Assembly (NCBI RefSeq): GCF_051195235.1
Contig: NZ_JBNFZM010000008.1
Span: 1-64,000, forward strand
Length of the DNA: 64,000 nt
Reading direction: 5' to 3'
Origin: Tateyamaria sp947503385
GTDB lineage: Bacteria > Pseudomonadota > Alphaproteobacteria > Rhodobacterales > Rhodobacteraceae
Part shown: one piece after another, positions 62,846 through 64,000 of the stretch
Position numbering within the stretch: the first letter of the stretch is position 1
Layout: each line of letters opens with the position of its first letter
The notes under the pieces: generated by a model
What the model was told of the DNA's origin: nothing
Seen by the model: the letters and a program-made list of their open reading frames with translations, nothing else
The model's database searches: none
Translations under genes and position numbers: made by a program

Positions 62846-64000
62846 TTATCCGACCTGCACCCGCTGGTCCGCGCCGAACCCTTCGCTCAGGAAATCGCAG
62901 ACACGTTGGGCGTTTACCGGTTTCGCCAGCAATTTGATGTGCAGGCGTTTGCAGTGGGATCGCAACTCCATCGTGCGATCGGCAGAGATAATGGCCGCCG
63001 GAACGCGCCCGTAGCGGTGCAGGATACTTTCGTACAGTTCGACGCCGTTCATCCCGTCGCCCAGTTGGAAATCCAGCAGGAACACATCCGGCACCAGATC
63101 AATCTCGGAAATGGTGGCCAGCGCCTCTTCGGCGGATTCGGCGACGATTACCTCGCCGCCGCAGCTTTCGATCAGGTGGCTGATGGCTTGCGCAACGCTG
63201 CGGTTGTTTTCCACCAGCATGACCAGCAGCCCATTCAGATCGCGCAGCGCGTGTGACGGCGCAGGCGCGCGCGTGTTGAGCAGCCGGGCGGCCGGGGCCG
63301 ACACGGGCACCATCACGGAAAAGCAGCTGCCCGTGCCCGGTTTCGACCACAGTTCAAGCGGGTGGCGCAGCCCTTTGCAGGCGCGTTCGACAATCGCCAG
63401 CCCAAGGCCGAGCCCGGTGTTGGCGGCCCCCGGCCCAAGCTGTTTGAATTCCTGAAAAATCGTGTCCTGATCCTGTTCGGCGATGCCGCAGCCGGTGTCC
63501 CAGACCTCGATCCGGGCAAAGTCACCCACCTGCCGCACCCCGGCCAGCACGCGGCCCGTTTCGGTATAGCGAATGGCGTTCGACAGCAGGTTCTGCACGA
63601 TCCGCCGCAGGTAACCGGGGTCGCTGACAACGGTCAGCCCGCTGTGAACGAGGGTGAATTTCAGCCCTTTGGCGCGGGCGCTTGGGGCCAGTTCATCACG
63701 CAGAGGGTTGAACACTTCGCTCAGCGAAATGGGTTGCACGTCGAACACCGCATGGCCCGCATCCAGTTTCGAAATGGCCGACAGCGCCTCGATGATTTGT
63801 TCGACGCCTTGCAGGGCGGTTTCGGTCTTGTCCACCACGCGCTGGATATCGGGGTTGTCGGTCTGGTCGGCGATGGAGGACACAAAGAGTTTCGCCGCCG
63901 ACAGCGGCTGCAACAGATCGTGGCTCGCGGCGGCGACAAAGCGGGATTTGGACGCGTTGGCGCGCTCGGCTTCGGCCAGCGCCTCTTCCAGTTCGGCGGT
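62846..64000 (-). CDS. Hybrid sensor histidine kinase, C-terminal part
   Basis: Partial gene running off the right edge. Read inward from the edge it has a coiled coil (ELEEALAEAERANASKSR), then the H-box SHDLLQPLSAAK. A HATPase domain follows with LRRIVQNLLSNAIRYTETG (N box), DTGCGIAEQD (G1) and GLGLGLAIVERA (G2). A receiver domain follows with the phosphorylatable Asp in VFLLDFQLGDGMNG and a Lys in LLAKPVN. It phosphorylates and signals through its receiver; the sensing N-terminus lies outside the window. Confidence 0.9.
   Translation of the reverse strand, partial: TAELEEALAEAERANASKSRFVAAASHDLLQPLSAAKLFVSSIADQTDNPDIQRVVDKTETALQGVEQIIEALSAISKLDAGHAVFDVQPISLSEVFNPLRDELAPSARAKGLKFTLVHSGLTVVSDPGYLRRIVQNLLSNAIRYTETGRVLAGVRQVGDFARIEVWDTGCGIAEQDQDTIFQEFKQLGPGAANTGLGLGLAIVERACKGLRHPLELWSKPGTGSCFSVMVPVSAPAARLLNTRAPAPSHALRDLNGLLVMLVENNRSVAQAISHLIESCGGEVIVAESAEEALATISEIDLVPDVFLLDFQLGDGMNGVELYESILHRYGRVPAAIISADRTMELRSHCKRLHIKLLAKPVNAQRVCDFLSEGFGADQRVQVG

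Overview
The window looks like accessory DNA from a marine alphaproteobacterium of the Rhodobacteraceae (Roseobacter group). That assignment is inferred from protein flavour and not from a marker gene. The supporting features are a RepC-like replication-initiator remnant followed by a perfect 16-bp parS-like palindrome, IS6- and ISNCY-type insertion sequences, a ~210-residue tyrosine recombinase, DUF6429 and DUF6326-like proteins, and short degenerate intergenic repeats that I associate with this group. The RepC/parS remnant suggests a repABC-type plasmid or chromid, or DNA that came from one. I see no rRNA, tRNA or CRISPR array.

Layout. (1) 0.3-8.7 kb: a five-gene operon with overlapping ends, made of a PD-(D/E)XK-like nuclease gene followed by a complete type I Zorya antiphage system (zorA, zorB, zorC, zorD). 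(2) 9.0-13 kb: a DUF2779 double-nuclease-like protein, a HEPN RNase-like protein and a tyrosine recombinase, continuing the defence island. (3) 13-25 kb: mostly single genes (DMT exporter, small secreted or membrane proteins, GNAT, lytic-transglycosylase-like protein), many separated by copies of one degenerate repeat family. This stretch includes a two-gene operon of a subtilisin-like protease and a possible gasdermin-like pore-former, plus a CoiA-like gene cut by an IS6 element. (4) 25.5-27.5 kb: three genes for an AhpD-like protein and small membrane proteins, divergent from an HxlR regulator.

(5) 28-39.5 kb: an unusual cluster. A six-gene minus-strand operon encodes a chymotrypsin-fold protease, an outer-membrane barrel, an unknown protein, a c-type-cytochrome-like protein, a periplasmic binding protein with a cysteine-rich tail, and an anchored protein. 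It is divergent from a YcaO-like enzyme and a BTAD/TPR regulator, and next to an animal-type haem peroxidase with a small partner. I do not recognise this as a described system. (6) 40-47 kb: one 2,269-codon gene for a membrane-embedded P-loop NTPase of KAP-like layout. (7) 47.5-50.7 kb: an XRE regulator, an MFS transporter, a second IS6 element, the broken repC end and parS.

(8) 50.9-60.2 kb: a GC-rich gene of about 3,090 codons for an autotransporter adhesin with about 20 repeats of a DUF11-like domain. (9) 60.2-62.8 kb: a Phd/VapC-like toxin-antitoxin pair whose promoter sits inside a perfect inverted repeat, then an ISNCY element with a passenger gene. (10) 62.8-64 kb: the C-terminal part of a hybrid histidine kinase, cut by the window edge.

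Overall this is a defence and mobile-element island joined to a possible peptide-modification or surface cluster and plasmid debris. The strongest leads for something undescribed are the nuclease coupled to Zorya, the protease/gasdermin-like pair, the giant KAP-like NTPase and the YcaO/peroxidase/protease cluster.
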